Part shown: piece by piece, positions 46,301 to 57,226 of the stretch | Layout of the letters: each line of letters starts with the position of its first letter | Numbering within the stretch: the stretch's first letter is position 1 | Source of the DNA: Nectonema munidae | Lineage: Eukaryota > Nematomorpha > Nectonematoida > Nectonematidae | Reading direction: 5' to 3' | Assembly (NCBI GenBank): GCA_030549495.1 | Contig: JAUIRK010000251.1 | Location: 62,001 to 126,000 of the forward strand | Length of the DNA: 64,000 nucleotides | Program-made: the position numbers and the translations under genes | The notes under the pieces: generated by a model | What the model saw: the letters and a program-made list of their open reading frames with translations, nothing else | What the model was told of the DNA's origin: nothing | Databases searched by the model: none

Positions 46301-49300
46301 ACGTTGGTTTCCACCTATTACAATATCACTTATTTGAAAGACATATATTGAAATTATTTCATTAAAATACCATTCTTCAGGTACCTTTTGAGTCACTAAA
46401 AATTATTACATACCTTTTCAACCATACCTATTCCTACTTAGAGATTGCACCCCGGGGACCTCGTCCCCGTCTCCCCGGGGAAAAAGTGAAAAAAAGCCTC
46501 CCCGCTCCTTGGGGAAAATCTTTTTCCCCGGGGAAAAAATACAAGATTAAATTCACAGTTATAATCATATTTTTACATTATATGATAGATAATGTGGTGG
46601 TATTTATGTATTATCTGCATTTCAAAGCTATATTGATTATTTATAATTCATGATTCAAATTGTAAACAATTCATATGTGGTGGTATCTATGTATTATGTA
46701 TGTGTATTCCAACACCGGAAAGAGTGTTTTCTTCAATGGGTTATTTTAAATCCAAAATCAGAAATAGATTGAAGGATGAAACTCTCAGGTTTATTGTTTT
46801 TAAAATTTTATTATTTGAACAATTTTGAATAAGTTATTTCAAAATTTTAGGGATCTTCTTGATAAAAAAAATATTTTTTTCGCCGGGGCATCCCGGGGTG
46901 AGAAAAAATTTATTTCAGGGTCTCCGCTCCCTGGGGAGGGAAAAAAGTTTTTATTATATTTGCTGTTATATCGGTAGGTTCTATGGACTTTTTTGTTTAA
47001 ATTTTTTAAAGGCAATTTATATTTTTCCTCTAGTAATCATTTTAATAGGTCCCTATGTTTTAAAGGATTTTAGATCATTAAATCATTGATTTTTGTAAAA
47101 CTCTTACAATTTTGGAGAATTTTTTAGACATCGTAGCTCTAAAAATCGGCCTACCCATTTTTTCACTCCATAAACTTTCAAGAGACTCGCAATGAGAGCG
47201 AAGAACCCCAGCTAAAATGAGATTCCACAAAATTCATCCCGAAACACTCTCCTGCCTTAAATATTTGTGAAATGAATAACTTTATTTTTTGGAAGCATTG
47301 GAGCAGAGGTCAAAGGCATCCACAATACTTATATACGAGAAGCAGCAAATCTGGCTATACCTACACGGTTATTTATAATATTTTCAGAACGATACTTGCT
47401 ACCTTTATTCTTCAGTTAGAATCAAGTGTAGATGAAGTCAACAGTAAAGAATTACACTGGTCAACAAATTTTTATTTTTTTTCTTTGGCAGACCATCTAG
47501 GAGTGTTTTCTGGGGTTTTGAAGGTCGCTGATTACGAATATAACATTGGTTTTGTCTGATTGGCTCTAGTTTAGAAGATACTGATAGCCTCAAATAAGCC
47601 TAAACTGCTAAAATTCTCCCTGAAATACTTCAATATAGAAGCAGTAAATAATAATATCAGAAAATACATAATAATTATTATGTATGTAGTGTTTTTAAAA
47701 CAGTATTTAAGAATTTTCTTTTTAATTCTTTTCCTTTTTTATTCCAGAGTTGAAAATGAGTTCCAGAGAGAAAATGAGTTCTTCTAAAAGACGTTGTAGA
47801 TATGAACCGGATGTCTTTTGTTACATCTGTGGACAGTATATGATGGCACAACAAAAGAGGAATATTACAGACTTTGTCAAGAGGGCGTACAAAGCATACT
47901 TCGATATGAAACTAGGTGACCAAGATAAGTCTTGGGCCCCACATATGGTGTGCAAAACCTGTGTAGAAAGTCTCCGCGGTTGGACCAATGGTAAGCTGAA
48001 GTTGAAGTTTGCTGTACCAATGGTGTGGAGAGAGCCCAAGAATCATTTTGATGACTGCTACTTCTGTATCAATGATATGACGGGGTTTAACAAGCACAAA
48101 AAGCAAATTGGCAGTATCCGAGCCTGGATTCTGCTATCCGTCCTGTTGGCACTCTGAGGATCTACCTGTGCCTGTTTTCACCAGTCTGCCTGAAATCGAT
48201 GAAACCGAAGAGATTCCAGCTGATCTTTCAATATCAAGTGGTGATAGCTGTAGTGACTATGAAGAACCCTCAAATGGCCCTCAGCTTTTCAATCAATCTG
48301 AACTTAATGACCTAGTGCGAGACCTTTGTTTGTCGAAGGAGCAGTCTGAAGTTCTTGCATCACGACTCCAAGAGAAAAACATTCTTGATTCTGGCACAAA
48401 AGTAACATACTATAGGACAAGGGAAGGCAGCTTGCTTCGTTTCTTTTCTAAAGAAGATGACCTGGTCTTTTGTAATGACGTTTCTGCACTTCTTAACTGC
48501 ATGGGGATCTCGTCATATGACCCAGCAGATTGGCGTCTCTTTATAGATAGCTCGAAATCAAGTCTAAAAGTTGTACTTTTGCATAATGGCAATAAGTTTG
48601 CTCCTGTACCAATTGGCCATTCTACCAAGATGAAAGAAGAGTATGATGGTATCCAATTTGTTCTTGAAAAACTAAATTACAACACTCATAAATGGCTGAT
48701 TTGTGTGGACTTGAAAATGGTGAATTTTCTGCTTGGTCAGAAAGTGGGTACACAAAGTATCCCTGCTTTCTTTGTTTGTGGGATAGCAGAGCAAGAAACC
48801 AGCACTGGAGAAGGGAGAACTGGCCAGAACGAGAAAGTCTCGAAGTCGGCACAGCCAACGTCATCAATGAGCCTTTGGTACCCAGGGATAGAATCATCTT
48901 CCCTCCATTGCACATAAAACTAGGGCTCATGAAGCAGTTTGTTAAGGCGTTGAACAAAGATGGGGATTGCTTCAAGTACATATGCAGGCAATTTCCAGGT
49001 CTTTCCATCGAAAAAGCTAAAGGTGGCATCTTCGATGGACCTCAGATTCGAACGCTCATGAGGGATTCTGACTTCACTAATCATATGAACAGGGTTGAGT
49101 TAAATGCTTGGGTGTCCTTCACAGATGTAGTGACAAACTTTTTGGGAAATCACAAAGCTGATAATTACAAGCAATTGGTCCGTAAGATGCTTACTGCATA
49201 CGAAAAACTAGGGGCAAATGTGAGCATTAAAGTTCATTTCTTGTTTAGCCACCTCGACAGATTTCCTGGTAATCTTGGTGATTACAGTGAGGAGCAAGAG

Positions 49301-51120
49301 AGAGATTCCATCAAGACATCAAAACAATGGAAGAGAGGTATCAAGGCAAATGGGATGAGCACATGATGGCAGACTACTGCTGGAACCTTTTGAGAGACTG
49401 TCCGAAAGTTGCTCACAAGCGAAAATCGTATAAACGTCAATTTCACTTTTGTGAATAAAATATTGTTTTGTGTGTTCATTGTAACTAAGAATCTAGTGTA
49501 TAATAAATGCTTTGCATTAAAATTCAGTAAATTTTTAGCAAATTTTTTGTATATTCTCGAAATCTATGAAAAGTGTTCAGTTATTATAGGATAAATGAAA
49601 TGATGTTATATCTAACTTAACTTGTTAGATTGAGATTTTACACTGTCTTTGTGGTTTTAGATTATCATAAAAATCAATATCTGACATTTTTGCACTATTT
49701 AGCCGTTTTTTGTACGTTTAGTTATGGTCGCGAATGGGTGATTTCAGACGAACGACCCCCCTGTGATATCTCCAAAACTAGAGCCAACTTGAAAAAACAA
49801 ATGTCAGATTCGGATTCAGCGCCCTTGAAAACCCCAGAAACCAGTCTCACTTTGCCTGCCAAAAATATTGTGTTGACCAGTGTTATCGTTAAAAAAAAAA
49901 CTTTCAGATGTAAAATTTTTTATTGCAATTTAATAGTTTTTATTATTGTTATTTATTTTTTATTTTTAAAAAATATTAACATTGGGAGGAAAAAGGTTAA
50001 AACCAACCTTACTTAAAGGCAAATCTAACATTTACAATGATCTACAATATCATAATTTCTCATTAAAATATATTTAAATAAATTATAAAACCCACATTTA
50101 AAAAAGTATTTCTTTTATGAATAAAATTAAAATCAGTTTTTTAACAAAAATTTGAAGGAAAAAGTAAAAACATTTTCAAATATTTATACACCCTTAATAT
50201 AATAATTGAAATTAATATCTACATGTATTCATGAGCATATAAAAAGTGTTTCTTTTTTTGTTCAAAAAAAGTTATTATTATTTACTATCAATAATTTTTT
50301 TTATGAATTTAGTGAAAAATTTGAAAAGTAATTTCAAAGGATTTCGTTAATATAAATTTGTCACACCCCTAATTTGTAAGTTATGGTGATTTAAAGAAAA
50401 CGATTTTTTAGGAAAAAAGCGCATTGCAGAAATAGTCTGATAAATATTAAATCAAAGTCTATTAAAACGAGGTAATGATATGAAATTAATTTTTTACTAC
50501 TCATGTAAAAGAAACGATGATAAATGACGTTTAATATCAGTATTCAAAGCTTACAATAACACAAACCAATCACCAGTTGAGCCGCCTTGCGCAACTTGAG
50601 TTACTTTGTCAAAGTTTTCATCATTCAGCTCTTTTACATGCGATTCCTTGTTAGAAAGAAGCCATTTTAGTACTGCATCATCGTCGAACTCACCTAAAAT
50701 CATTTATCGTAAAATGCGAAGTGAAGAGAAATGACAACATATCACAAAATAACATTAGGGTGATTTTTGTGTAAATTTCAATGAAACAATTGAAAATACA
50801 ATTAAAGTGCATTAAATGTGAGAGTTTATGTATCCAATATTCTCCAAACTAAGTTTGATGAATACGCCAAATTTTTGTTTAAAATTGATAAAAATTTCCA
50901 ACGCCCACTACACTTTTTAATTGAAAAATAATCATACCGTCATAAAGTATGGGGACTTCCTTTCTCCAAAAAATCATAGATGGAAATGTTGTGATGCCAT
51001 TTTCAGAAGCCTCTTCTTTATTGTTGACTTTTATCATTTCTATGCCGTACTTACCAGCATCATCATCTATATGCTCCAGCTCACTCAAAACTTCATCACA
51101 CTTAGCAGAAGGCTTCGTAT
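40236..51120 (-). CDS. Thioredoxin-fold transmembrane protein (PDI/TMX-like), last seven exons
   Basis: Seven exons with GT-AG borders and consistent phases encode the last 262 residues or so. One thioredoxin-fold module ends with GIEMIKVNN, GITTFPSMIFWRKEVP and YDGEFDDD. The next begins DENFDKVTQ..GDWFVLFYEP, continues MNIGKVDVEVSDELEGRFGI and REFPSAIL, with the cis-proline strand intact. A hydrophobic span of about 27 residues (FMLSVIGASAALVVASTALI...) and a 17-residue tail ending KIAKKD follow. The family acts in the ER lumen as disulfide isomerases or chaperones. The second module has PSNPSEEKIMPTW where CxxC is expected, so it is probably redox-inactive. The 5' part lies outside or undetected. 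Introns hold hAT and CMC transposons. Confidence 0.85.
40442..40478 (-). CDS. Thioredoxin gene micro-exon
   Basis: A 37-nt exon (LDDIVSKMEYELS) with acceptor atgtttag and donor GTAATGAT. It is needed to keep frame between the neighbouring exons, which strongly supports it. Confidence 0.78.
40546..40665 (-). CDS. Thioredoxin gene exon: end of thioredoxin fold
   Basis: 120 nt encoding KGKLYQYPRDDFDYDELISF and a Lys/Arg-rich juxtamembrane stretch. Acceptor agctttag, donor GTAATTC, phase 2 on both sides. Confidence 0.88.
40666..41858 (-). other. Intron of the thioredoxin gene, AT-rich part
   Basis: No element recognised before the target duplication of the hAT element at 41851. Confidence 0.4.
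41859..43879 (+). mobile_element. hAT transposon with perfect target duplication
   Basis: gtcacaag occurs at 41851-41858 and 43880-43887, directly outside the inverse ends TAGGGTTGCCAAC and GTTGGCAACCCTA. Inside, on the + strand, lie transposase fragments: DASNHKNMKMYPVCVQYFN-like first Asp region (about 42320-42400, frame-shifted at its start), SCLSADNANCNFG (second Asp, ADNAN), RHVPTRWLSLLPCIERIL (the TRWLS block, 42755-42830), and a helical region to 43120. Several frame changes and stops and the lack of a recognisable dimerisation core make it inactive. It sits in an intron of the thioredoxin gene in the opposite orientation. Confidence 0.93.
42343..42579 (+). pseudogene. hAT transposase segment within the 41859 element
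   Basis: 78 codons with YPVCVQYFNRELGTVNCVID and SFQLDWEKVSCLSADNANCN. It matches the RNase H-like core of hAT transposases up to the second catalytic Asp, after which the frame is lost. Continuations are at 42710-42901 and 42861-43115. Confidence 0.75.
44411..44506 (-). CDS. Thioredoxin gene exon: central strands
   Basis: 96 nt encoding LNNKMNIGKVDVEVSDELEG then RFGIREFPSAIL, including the cis-Pro strand. Acceptor atttctag, donor GTAAGAAT, phase 2 on both sides. Confidence 0.9.
44903..44965 (-). CDS. Thioredoxin gene exon: degenerate active-site segment
   Basis: 63 nt encoding YEPSNPSEEKIMPTWELMAS. The W following the active-site helix is conserved but both Cys of CxxC are absent. Acceptor ttttcaag, donor GTACAT, phase 2 on both sides. 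Confidence 0.85.
44966..46440 (-). other. Intron of the thioredoxin gene
   Basis: AT-rich, with a G-rich string at about 45278-45295 and Ca-repeat-like acacaga runs near 46040-46090. No element defined. Confidence 0.4.
46441..46945 (+). mobile_element. Small hAT deletion derivative with cccgggg blocks
   Basis: At 46712-46828 the + strand encodes TPERVFSSMGYFKSKIRNRL followed by KDETL and a stop, the hAT dimerisation core (ER.FS......RN.L). It is flanked on both sides by repeated ccccgggg/ctcccctgggg blocks (46447-46540 and 46877-46945). Exact ends and duplication were not resolved. Confidence 0.65.
47455..49882 (+). mobile_element. CMC-type (Chapaev-like) DNA transposon, complete ends
   Basis: The left end CACTGGTCAACAAA (47455) and right end TTGACCAGTG (to 49882) are inverse copies. 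The similarity continues inward for about 140 bp (both arms share ctggggttttgaaggtcgctga and ttggctctag strings, with some differences). TTA flanks both sides (47452-47454, 49883-49885). CACTG ends with a 3-bp TWA-type duplication are known for CMC transposons of the Chapaev3 kind. The single gene inside is a broken transposase. The element is inserted in an intron of the thioredoxin gene and is richer in GC than its surroundings. Confidence 0.82.
47756..49458 (+). pseudogene. CMC-like transposase, copy 1 (frame-broken)
   Basis: Family members run about 480-540 residues. From ATG 47756 (preceded by an acceptor-like ttttttattccag): Cys-rich N-terminus with FCYICGQY, WAPHMVCKTC and DDCYFC; VPMVWREPKNHFDDC; LNDLVRDLCLSKEQSE; the probable first catalytic region RLFIDSSKSSLKVVLLHNG; second Asp in ICVDLKMVNFLLGQ; YTKYPCFLCLWDSRA; IIFPPLHIKLGLMKQFVKAL; GIFDGPQIR; and a basic tail HKRKSYKRQF. 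At least three frame changes break it. The DDE interpretation of these blocks is inference; the block order is shared exactly with the copy at 52780. Confidence 0.8.
49883..50554 (-). other. Intron of the thioredoxin gene, AT-rich
   Basis: No feature recognised between the CMC element and the next exon. Confidence 0.4.
50555..50693 (-). CDS. Thioredoxin gene exon: inter-module linker and next fold start
   Basis: 139 nt encoding GEFDDDAVLKWLLSNKESH, then LNDENFDKVTQVAQGGSTGD and WFVL. Acceptor gattttag, donor GTAAGC, phases 1 and 2. Confidence 0.9.
50938..51120 (-). CDS. Thioredoxin gene exon: preceding thioredoxin module
   Basis: 183 nt encoding TKPSAKCDEVLSELEHIDDD, GKYGIEMIKVNN and GITTFPSMIFWRKEVPILYD. 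Phase 1 on both sides, acceptor tattgtag, donor GTATGA. A Cys of the active-site region is kept but the first would lie in the unseen upstream exon. Confidence 0.9.
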
Positions 51121-52430
51121 CTACAATACAAATTTTGGAGTATAGAAAATATTCTACCACACTTAATATATTAATTAGTTTTACTCACTAATAAATAGTG
51201 ATAATTAGTAATAGGACGATCCTAAAATTTTGTATGATTCCGATTTCAAAGAAAGGTTGAATGGCACTAACTATTTCAAATTAAAAGTGTAAATATTTTA
51301 CTAACTGTATGAAGTTTGTTATTTTTTATATCAAAATAAAGACATATACAAACAAAAGTTAAACATGCATTTATTAATGTGATTAATTAATGCATTTATT
51401 CAAAATTTTCATCCCAGTTCTGAAATAAAATTCCATAACTCATGATTTCCATCACTGTATTTATCAAAATTTCTTGACTTTATCATCAATAAAAAACTAA
51501 TATTTCAATTGGATTTTCACATACCAAAACCTTTTTGCATATATATATATTTTACTTGATGTTTGTCTATTCTAATAAAGACATCAATAGAACAATTTTA
51601 GTTGCAAGTGAATAGTGAGAATTTTAAAAGTGCTAATAAACTATTTGATGTCTAAATGGTTTTAAATAGCAACAAAAAATGACTCCTCGCTCTTCAAGAT
51701 ACTTTTTAATCGATGTTCTGTACTGAACGTGAATAAAGCTACACTCTTATGGGATAAGTTCCATAAATATTAAAGAAATATGAACTAGATATCTAACCTA
51801 AAAAGAAAGAAAAGAAATGATAGAGAATCATAAAATCAGAGCAAAGACATTTGAATTGAATACATCATCACCACTTTGCCTGAGTCTTAGACCTGACGAT
51901 CTTTTTAAATAAAAAAGCTTTAGTTTGGTTATTATAATACATTAATTCCTTCTTTTCTATATATTTCAAATGTCAGTTCTCACAACATTCCAAAATAATA
52001 CCGTAATATATTAAATGTAATGAACAAATTTATAATAGCAAAGCCGAATACTGTCACTTTATTTGTTTTTAAATATTCTTGGTATCGGAAGTGCGTTCAT
52101 TAGCAATGTGAGCGTTGATTAACTTGATTTTAATCAATTAGTGAAGATTCTTTTAAATTTTCAACTATATTACATTTCATTGAAGACACTTTCAACAGAT
52201 ACATTACCATTCAATTTTTTTTTAATAATCTGACAAATTCCAAATAATTCACCAAACTCACTACGTGTTTCAACGATCTAATAAAAGAAAATGTTTTATC
52301 TAACAGAGATGTCCAACCAGTGGCTCGTGGGCCACATTGCGACCAACCTATAATATAAGTTTTGAGGATCTAATGCTTACTTGAATGATGATTTTTAAAT
52401 GTGTCAAAAAAAGAATTATTTTCGTCATAC
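51121..52430. other. Intron or 5' flank; short hAT-like remains
   Basis: No further exon of the thioredoxin gene could be placed. At 52300-52350 cagtggctcgtgggccacattg resembles a hAT terminus and the adjacent - strand at 52280-52190 is open (IVETRSEFGELFGICQ); too little to classify. Confidence 0.3.
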
Positions 52431-52437
52431 AGCAAAC

Positions 52438-52593
52438 CATTGGCGTAGCCAAAAAATGGAAGTTGGGGGGCATGCAAGGAATTTAGGGGGGCAAGCATAT
52501 TGGAAATAAAATTATTTGGGGGGGGCAGAAAAGGTATTTGGGGGAGGGGGGGGGGCAGTGCCCCCCTTGCCCCCCCTCTGGCTACGCCACTGC
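52438..52593. mobile_element. Short non-autonomous element with ggcgtagcc ends
   Basis: Left end ccattggcgtagcca and right end tggctacgccactg are inverse copies around G-rich ggggggca blocks. agcaaac lies just outside both ends and may be part of an 8-bp hAT duplication. Confidence 0.65.
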
Positions 52594-52779
52594 TGAGCAA
52601 ACATATGTAATTTGCGAAAATACAGAAATCATTTATATTTCTACTATATATAATATAATTAAAAAAATAATATAATGTACTTTTTACGCTACTGCTTTTA
52701 TGAAATCATTTGTCTACTTATATCTCACAAAAAAAGTCGTAGGAAATTGTAAAACCATTGCGATATTAAAGGCAATGAT

Positions 52780-54432
52780 ATGGCTTCGACCAGAAGATCG
52801 TGCAGAAATAAGCTCGATGTGTTTTGCTACATATGTGGAGAATACACCATTGCTCCTAATAGGAAGCCAGTCACAAGTTACATAAGGCGTGCTTACCATG
52901 CTTATTTTGGTATTAAACTTGGTGACCAGGATAAAGCTTGGGCGCCACACATGGTGTGCAAAGCATGCACCGAGACTCGTGGGTGGACCAACGGCAAGAG
53001 GAGTCTGAAGATTGGAATTCCCATGGTTTGGAGGGAGCCGCCAAACCATGTCACAGACACTGCTACTTCTGCGCTGTTGATGTGTCTGGAATCAACAGAA
53101 AGAACCACGGCAGCCTCAAGTATCCTGATCTTCAATCAGCACGTCGTCCTGTAGCTCATTGTGATGCAATTCCAGTGCCTATCTTCGGCGAACTTCCTGA
53201 CATTAGTGACGAAGATGCCTCCAGTGTTGAAGGACATGAAGAAGAAGTGGTTCTTGAAGATGATGCTCCACATCCATTTTCCCAAAAGGAATTGAATGAT
53301 CTAGTTCGCGACCTCAGCTTGTCAAAGGACTCTGCCGAACTGTTGGCATCCAGATTGAAGGAAAAAAACCTCCCCTCTGACAGTGCTCGGATCAGCTTCT
53401 TCCGCAACAGGCATCAAGAGTACCTCCGTTTTGTCTCTGAAGAGAAGGACTTGGTGTACTGTGCTGATATTGCGCAGCTTCTGCTCAAGCTTGGAGTGCC
53501 ACAGTACGAACCCAAAGATTGGAGACTGTTCATTGACAGCAGCATGCGATCACTGAAATGTGTTCTGCTACACAACGGCAACCAGTTTGCCTCTGTACCC
53601 ATCGCTCACTCGAATAGACTGAAGGAGAAGTATGAAGCGGTGAAGTATGTGCTGAAGAAAATTGGTTATGATCAGCATAAGTGGTTTATTTGTGTTGACC
53701 TGAAGATGGTGAAATTTTTGTTGGGACAACAGTCTGGCTTCACCAAGTACCCATGTTTTCTGTGCATGTGGGATAGTAGGGACCGTGCTCAGCATTACAA
53801 GAAGAAGAACTGGCCTGTGCGGGAGGAATTGGTGCCATGCAAAGAAAGGAACGTCATCAACGACCCTCTGGTGGACAGAGACAGAATACTCTTCCCACCG
53901 CTGCACATCAAGCTCAGCTTAATCAAGCAGTTCACCAAGGCTCTGGACAAAGATGGTGACTGCTTCACTTACTTGTGCCAGGCTTTTCCAGGATTGACCA
54001 TGGAGAAGTTGAAAGCTGGCATCTTTGATGGTCCTCAGATCCCTCAGCTCATCAGAGATCCAGAGTTCAAAAACTCAATGAACGAAGTGGAACTGGAAGC
54101 GTGGAAGACATTTGTTTTGGGAGTGAAGAACTTTCTTGGCAACAATAAGGCCAGAAACTACGCAGAACTTGTCAACAACATGCTGACTGCTTTCAGAAAC
54201 CTGGGCTGCAACATGAGCATCAAGATGCACTACCTATTTTCACATATGAACCGGTTTCCTGAGAACCTGGGTTCAATGAGTGACGAGCAGGGGGAGAGAT
54301 TCCATCAGGACATGAAGGAGATGGAGATCAGGTATCAGGGTCGCTGGGACGCAGTCATGTTGGAATCTGAAGAGAGACCTCCCTGCCGCTGAACATTCCA
54401 GGAGTTCGAAGAAACGGAAGTTCAAGCCCTGA
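52780..54432 (+). pseudogene. CMC-like transposase, copy 2 (GC-rich, lightly broken)
   Basis: Starts ATG 52780 (MASTRRSCRNKLDVFCYICG). Contains the same ordered blocks as copy 1: GDQDKAWAPHMVCKAC, IPMVWREPPNH, HCYFCAVDVSG, LNDLVRDLSLSKDSAE, RLFIDSSMRSLKCVLLHNG, ICVDLKMVKFLLGQ, FTKYPCFLCMWDSRD, LFPPLHIKLSLIKQFTKAL, GIFDGPQIPQ, SDEQGERFHQDMKEME and a basic tail SRSSKKRKFKP. The main open frame runs 52938-54392; one frame change lies near the second Cys pair and one with a small deletion near the C-terminus. GC is near 50 percent, against roughly 25-30 percent in flanks. No inverted ends were found. It differs enough from copy 1 to be another subfamily. Confidence 0.82.
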
Positions 54433-55465
54433 AGTTTGAACATTGGTGACGCAACATGCAATTTACTTGTACTTACCTTTATCAATGCCCACCATTCAGA
54501 TGACAGTGATCGATGTTTCTATCATGTAATCAATAAATGTTGTTGGCAAAACATTTTTTTTCTTAAAAACATGTTTAGGATGATATGTGTTGACAAAAAT
54601 CAGCTGATAATGCCACAAAAATGTAATTGATTTTGTCACAAGATCTGATTTTTTCAAATCAACTTAGCACAAAAACCTGACCTGATGGAGAGAAACGGAT
54701 GCCATTTGCTGATTCAGCAGTGTCAGAATACCCTAATTCACTTGTAGAAATTCAATAATTAGAATAACTTTTCCATGAATTATCTTTTGTAAAATAGTTA
54801 ATTAAAAATATCATTTTTTCAAAAAAAAAACACAGAATTTTAAGATATTTTGTTTCATTTAATTTTCAAAATTTATTTATTTATATTACATTTATTTTTA
54901 TAGTTTTTGGTGCGGCTCTGTAGTATAATGTTGGTTCTTAATTTGGCACTTTGTTGAAAGATAACCAACTCCTGCCCTAACACAAATTATTCGTACTCAA
55001 ATATGGTCAGTTATTGTTAAAGGCAATAATATTATTGAAATATAAAAATAGAAAAGCACAATATTTATAATCCACTCAAAAACTTTGTCTAGCTCCTCTA
55101 TGTAAGAGATTTAGTATTAAAAAATTATTGAAATTATAATAACTTATTTTATATGCTCTGCTCCTCTCTGTCATTCAAAATATGACTACTTGAGATGAAA
55201 TATATATGAGTAAATTATATTTGATAACGTATAATCACTTTTTTGCTACATCATTAATCATATCTTTGTAACAGTGTTTATGTTTTATTTATTTCCTATA
55301 AGTTCAAACTTTGAGTTTAACGATTTAGGTTGAACATTCTCAACAACCTTATTAGACAGTGTTAGAGTTTATTTCTATGACTTCGTGCCACACACAAACA
55401 TAGATGCATACGCGCACACATATACATACATACAAACGGCGCACATCGGGGGCAGGGGATTATTA
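54433..55465. other. Flank of CMC copy 2 and AT-rich DNA
   Basis: From 54640 to 54745 the sequence weakly resembles the 3' region of copy 1 (gctgattcagc). At 55388-55440 there is a (CA/ACAT) microsatellite. No gene. Confidence 0.4.
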
Positions 55466-56051
55466 CAAAGCACGCGCTAACCAAAATTGGGGGGGGGGGG
55501 GGGGGGGGGGGCTAAAACTATACATTATAAAAATACACACTATAAAATTTCCCTTTCTAGAAACAAATTCGATCAACATTGGAAACAAGAGCTAAAGAAG
55601 GTCATAAAATAAGATGATGACGATTGAGGAGTATAATTAACTGTTATAAAACAAAAGTGAAAGAAGAAAATCATTTTATTAATATATCATTTTTGGAGTA
55701 ATAAAGCAATTTACATGTCAAACATTCAGGCTTCTTGACTTTTTGTTGAAATTTGTTCAAAAACTCGAAAACTCTTGGGTTGAAAAACTTCTCTCACAGG
55801 ATGCAATACTGATTCCTATTGTTAGAGCAGCTTGATGCTCAAAAAATACTCTAGACAATTTTATAATATATTTATTGAAACCACCAATGTACAAAGAAAA
55901 GACTTCTTCACAAGCGCACTTTATTGGATGTAATTCATTTAAAACTTATTTAAGCTTGAAAAATTGAGTGGGTGTGAGGGGTGTGGGGCTCAGGTCAAAA
56001 ATGGGGTTGGGGGGCTCAAGCCCCCAAAATAAATAGGGTGTGCGGGCCCTG
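55466..56051 (-). mobile_element. Non-autonomous hAT element, copy B
   Basis: gattatta occurs at 55458-55465 and 56052-56059. Ends CAAAGCACGCGCTAACC and ...GTGTGCGGGCCCTG correspond to copy A at 550-1196, as does the interior, including the - strand hAT dimerisation-domain remnant (about 55690-55860). A G-run of about 22 lies at 55489-55511. Confidence 0.88.
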
Positions 56052-56059
56052 GATTATTA

Positions 56060-56600
56060 TCCCGTATCACCTAGGAAATGAAATAGCTAATTAATATAAA
56101 TTTAAGGTTTATAGATTTTTCAAACAATACTTTACTAACCGAATATGTGTGTAGTAGGGTGATTACTAAAAATTTTTTTATAAAATAAAATAGCAAAACC
56201 TCTTACATTGGAACAATTGTTTCTAGATATCATTAGTAAAATCAAATTAAAAAAAAACTTCCCCTATTTTTTTATATTTATAAAGACATGTTTAAAAAAA
56301 AAATAAATTATAAAATTTTTAAAATTGCATTTAATTTTTTACGTTCAAGCCTTAAAAAATATCTTCTAAAAATTCTAACAACGTAAAATCTAATGTTTCT
56401 ATTTGAAAAAAAAGTGACCTTCCTCATACAAAGCCAAAAAGGAATTCAAGCATTCAATTTGTTGAAAAAATTTCAAATCTTACACGGATGCCGACAAATT
56501 TTCAAATTCTTGGAAACTTTCCTTTTTTGTTCAACCACAAAAAACTACGACAAAATGGAGTAAAAACTATGAATGATGATATAGAAATGCTTTAGAAAGA
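56060..56600. other. AT-rich stretch
   Basis: No feature recognised; the older DNA transposon that follows may begin within it. Confidence 0.3.
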
Positions 56601-57226
56601 AACTTTAAATTTGCCATCTCTTTCTAGTGCACTAATCAGAAAGAAACTTTATCGTTTAATCGATTTAAATGACAAAAACAAAAAAAGCCCATAAAATATT
56701 ACTACCATACTTTCTCAGTTGTTTGATATCACTAATAAAAAAGAGGAATGGAAAAGCACAAAGGATAAAAAAAAAAATCTACCAGAAGCAGATTCAAAGT
56801 GGAGGTAAATTCGGTTATTCTACTGTCAAGCAAGCTACTTTAAAAACAAACGCATTTGTGTTCGAACTAAATCAAGTTCTTTCGAGTCGTTATCCACACA
56901 TGACATTATCCCTGAATCTGACTCCAACTGTAGTATTGAGTCTGAACCGAAGCGTCACTCGCCTTCATGTTCTTCTTCTTCTGAAGACAAATTAAATTAC
57001 AAAAGAGCAGAAACTTCAACAGCAAGTTTACTGGTACGCCAGAATAACATATCAACACACAAAGCGCATGACGTTCTCGAAACAATTTTTAAACAAGGTT
57101 ATAATGTTCCAGTTCCATGTTAATCAGGTATATGGAAACAAATAATCAGAGAAGGCACAAAAATGAAAATAAATTTTTTTTGAAAAATTACAAGTCGGTG
57201 ATCGTTATTGTCTTCAATTTGATGGT

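Noticed and set aside
48622-49029. Long - strand frames across the CMC copies (also 53156-53906)
   Set aside because: Antisense shadows of the transposase coding region.
52190-52280. Additional upstream exon of the thioredoxin gene on the - strand
   Set aside because: It has an acceptor-like start but the phase 1 donor needed to join 51120 is lacking and the peptide does not resemble a thioredoxin fold; it lies beside a hAT-like end.
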